A stretch of 64,000 bases of DNA, taken from positions 558,001 to 622,000 of the forward strand of contig JAPOWR010000001.1 of the NCBI GenBank assembly GCA_026707545.1, written 5' to 3'. This DNA comes from Acidobacteriota bacterium (GTDB lineage: Bacteria; Acidobacteriota; Thermoanaerobaculia; Multivoradales; Multivoraceae). Position numbers and translations under genes: made by a program. Of the stretch, positions 63,014 to 64,000 are shown in pieces (position 1 is the first letter of the stretch; every line of letters starts with the position of its first letter). The notes under the pieces are model-generated. The model made no database searches, had not been told where the DNA came from, and saw only the letters and a program-made list of their open reading frames with translations.

Positions 63014-64000
63014 CTACCGCGGCCGACTTCGCACCCCTGTCGCGGTCAGGCCCGGACGCAACACCTCGACCCGGATGTCCCTGAGTCCATCCGCACCGGT
63101 CACCGGGCCCACCCGGGGTTCGAAGGCAACGAGGTACTGCGATCGAAGCGCGCGCGCAATCTCGCGGTAGATGCGGTCCAGGTCGTTCACCGAATCCGCG
63201 GCATGGTAACGGCCGCCGGTGCGTTCGGCGAGCGTCTGGAGAGCCTCGATCGTCGCGGCATCCTGGACGCGGAGGGCGATCGGGTAGGTCGCGACGCCGG
63301 CGAGCTCGACCAGGGCGAGCACCTGCTCGAAGTCGAGATTGCTGTCGGTATCCGCGCCGTCGCTCAGGACGACGAGGGCGCGTCGATCGGGCCGACCGGC
63401 GAAGGAACCGACCGCGTAGGCGATGCCGTCATAGAGCCGCGTAGCGCCCCAGGCTCTTAGACCCTCGGCGGCGTAGCGGAGGTGGCGCGTATCGCCCGTG
63501 AACGGCGCGAGCCGCTCCAGGTCGTGGTTGAAGACGAGGAGGCTGGCCGCGTCCCGCTGGGTCAGGACGCCTTCGAAGAAGCGCTGCGCACTGGTGGCCG
63601 CCACGCGCACGCCGCGCCCCAGGGAACTCGAGATGTCCATGAGCAGAGCGACGTTCATCGGCCGGTCGGCGAGGCCCTGAACATCGCGGACCGCCGCCTC
63701 GACGCCCTGGTGAAGGATCCGGAAGTCGGCCGCGGCGAGGTCCGTGGCGCGGCCGCCTTGGGGGCCGTCCACCGAGACGAGGAGTTCGACCAGGCGCACA
63801 TCGACCTGCTCAGGCGCCCCGGACCCCAGAAAGGCGAGGTCCTCGACCTGATCGCCGGTACGGAGCGTCGCGGTGGCGCGAACGAAGCTCAGCGGCGACC
63901 GCAGTCCGGCCGGGACCCGGCAACGGAAGGGCGGCGCCATCATCCGTTCGAGCCGCTCCGCGCCCAGGAAGCAGTCGACGTGCTCGAGTTCGTGTCCGGC
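63014..64000 (-). CDS. VWA-domain protein, 5' end outside the window
   Basis: The frame is open to the right edge, so the N-terminus is missing. The visible 329 residues contain a region with DCFLGAERLERMMAPPF, then the VWFA domain: DVRLVELLVSVDGPQGGRAT, the MIDAS motif Asp-x-Ser-x-Ser in VALLMDISSSLGRG, and VVLSDGADTDSNLDFE. The plan and the ELLVSV...DFRI pattern resemble the VWFA-related proteins common in Acidobacteria. It probably mediates metal-dependent protein contacts in the envelope. Confidence 0.8.
   Translation of the reverse strand, partial: AGHELEHVDCFLGAERLERMMAPPFRCRVPAGLRSPLSFVRATATLRTGDQVEDLAFLGSGAPEQVDVRLVELLVSVDGPQGGRATDLAAADFRILHQGVEAAVRDVQGLADRPMNVALLMDISSSLGRGVRVAATSAQRFFEGVLTQRDAASLLVFNHDLERLAPFTGDTRHLRYAAEGLRAWGATRLYDGIAYAVGSFAGRPDRRALVVLSDGADTDSNLDFEQVLALVELAGVATYPIALRVQDAATIEALQTLAERTGGRYHAADSVNDLDRIYREIARALRSQYLVAFEPRVGPVTGADGLRDIRVEVLRPGLTATGVRSRPR

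Overview
This is a GC-rich, gene-dense bacterial chromosome segment with about 55 protein genes, no rRNA or tRNA that I can see, and no CRISPR array. The mix of genes fits an uncultured, probably marine or host-associated Acidobacteriota-like heterotroph: a VWA protein of the kind common in Acidobacteria, PQQ dehydrogenase, DUF3604, DUF2911, DUF1499, Tat-exported phosphoesterase, LLM flavin enzymes and a cytochrome c/copper monooxygenase fusion. The phylum is an inference from gene content only.

Region 1 to about 5.85 kb looks like the end of an integrated mobilizable element. It holds the 3' end of a P4-type tyrosine recombinase, a hicB-hicA toxin-antitoxin pair, a possible oriT, and a compact relaxase block. 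In that block two small genes resembling mbeB and mbeD of ColE1 lie wholly inside the relaxase gene in another frame. A secreted fibronectin-III protein follows; a (CCAG)8 repeat sits between its best ribosome-binding site and its signal peptide. At about 5.85 kb the sequence runs into an S9-family peptidase gene that lacks its last part, including the catalytic Asp and His, so this is a likely insertion junction.

Region 8.1 to 15.7 kb is a nitrogen cluster: a GlnE-like adenylyltransferase with ACT-type domains between its two nucleotidyltransferase halves, convergent with a P-II gene, an ammonium transporter and a copper (TPQ) amine oxidase. The P-II protein has Glu where the uridylylated Tyr51 normally sits. 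Together with the ACT domains in GlnE this suggests a rewired glutamine-sensing circuit.

Region 15.8 to 30 kb holds a methyltransferase, a small thioredoxin-like secreted protein, a DGLPI-type conserved protein, a serine hydrolase lipoprotein, a Tat-exported phosphoesterase, a HupE/UreJ-like membrane protein, a beta-propeller lipoprotein and a four-gene catabolic operon (acyl-CoA ligase, quinone oxidoreductase, LLM oxidoreductase, PQQ dehydrogenase).

Region 30 to 48.5 kb holds a two-subunit aconitase X, an outer-membrane porin, DUF3604, a cytochrome c/PHM-like protein with DUF2911, an MFS-cupin pair, a carboxylesterase, a beta-oxidation bifunctional protein coupled to an LLM enzyme, DUF1499, a sulfatase-fold lipoprotein, an aminotransferase and an SDR coupled to a PhoD-like phosphatase. 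Region 50 to 64 kb holds an SMP-30 protein, trkA-trkH, an outer-membrane barrel, a Z-prenyl diphosphate synthase, an M42 peptidase, an HpaI-type aldolase, a Cys-rich PDZ protein, a zinc alcohol dehydrogenase, an amidase, an O-antigen ligase-like protein and a VWA protein running off the right edge.
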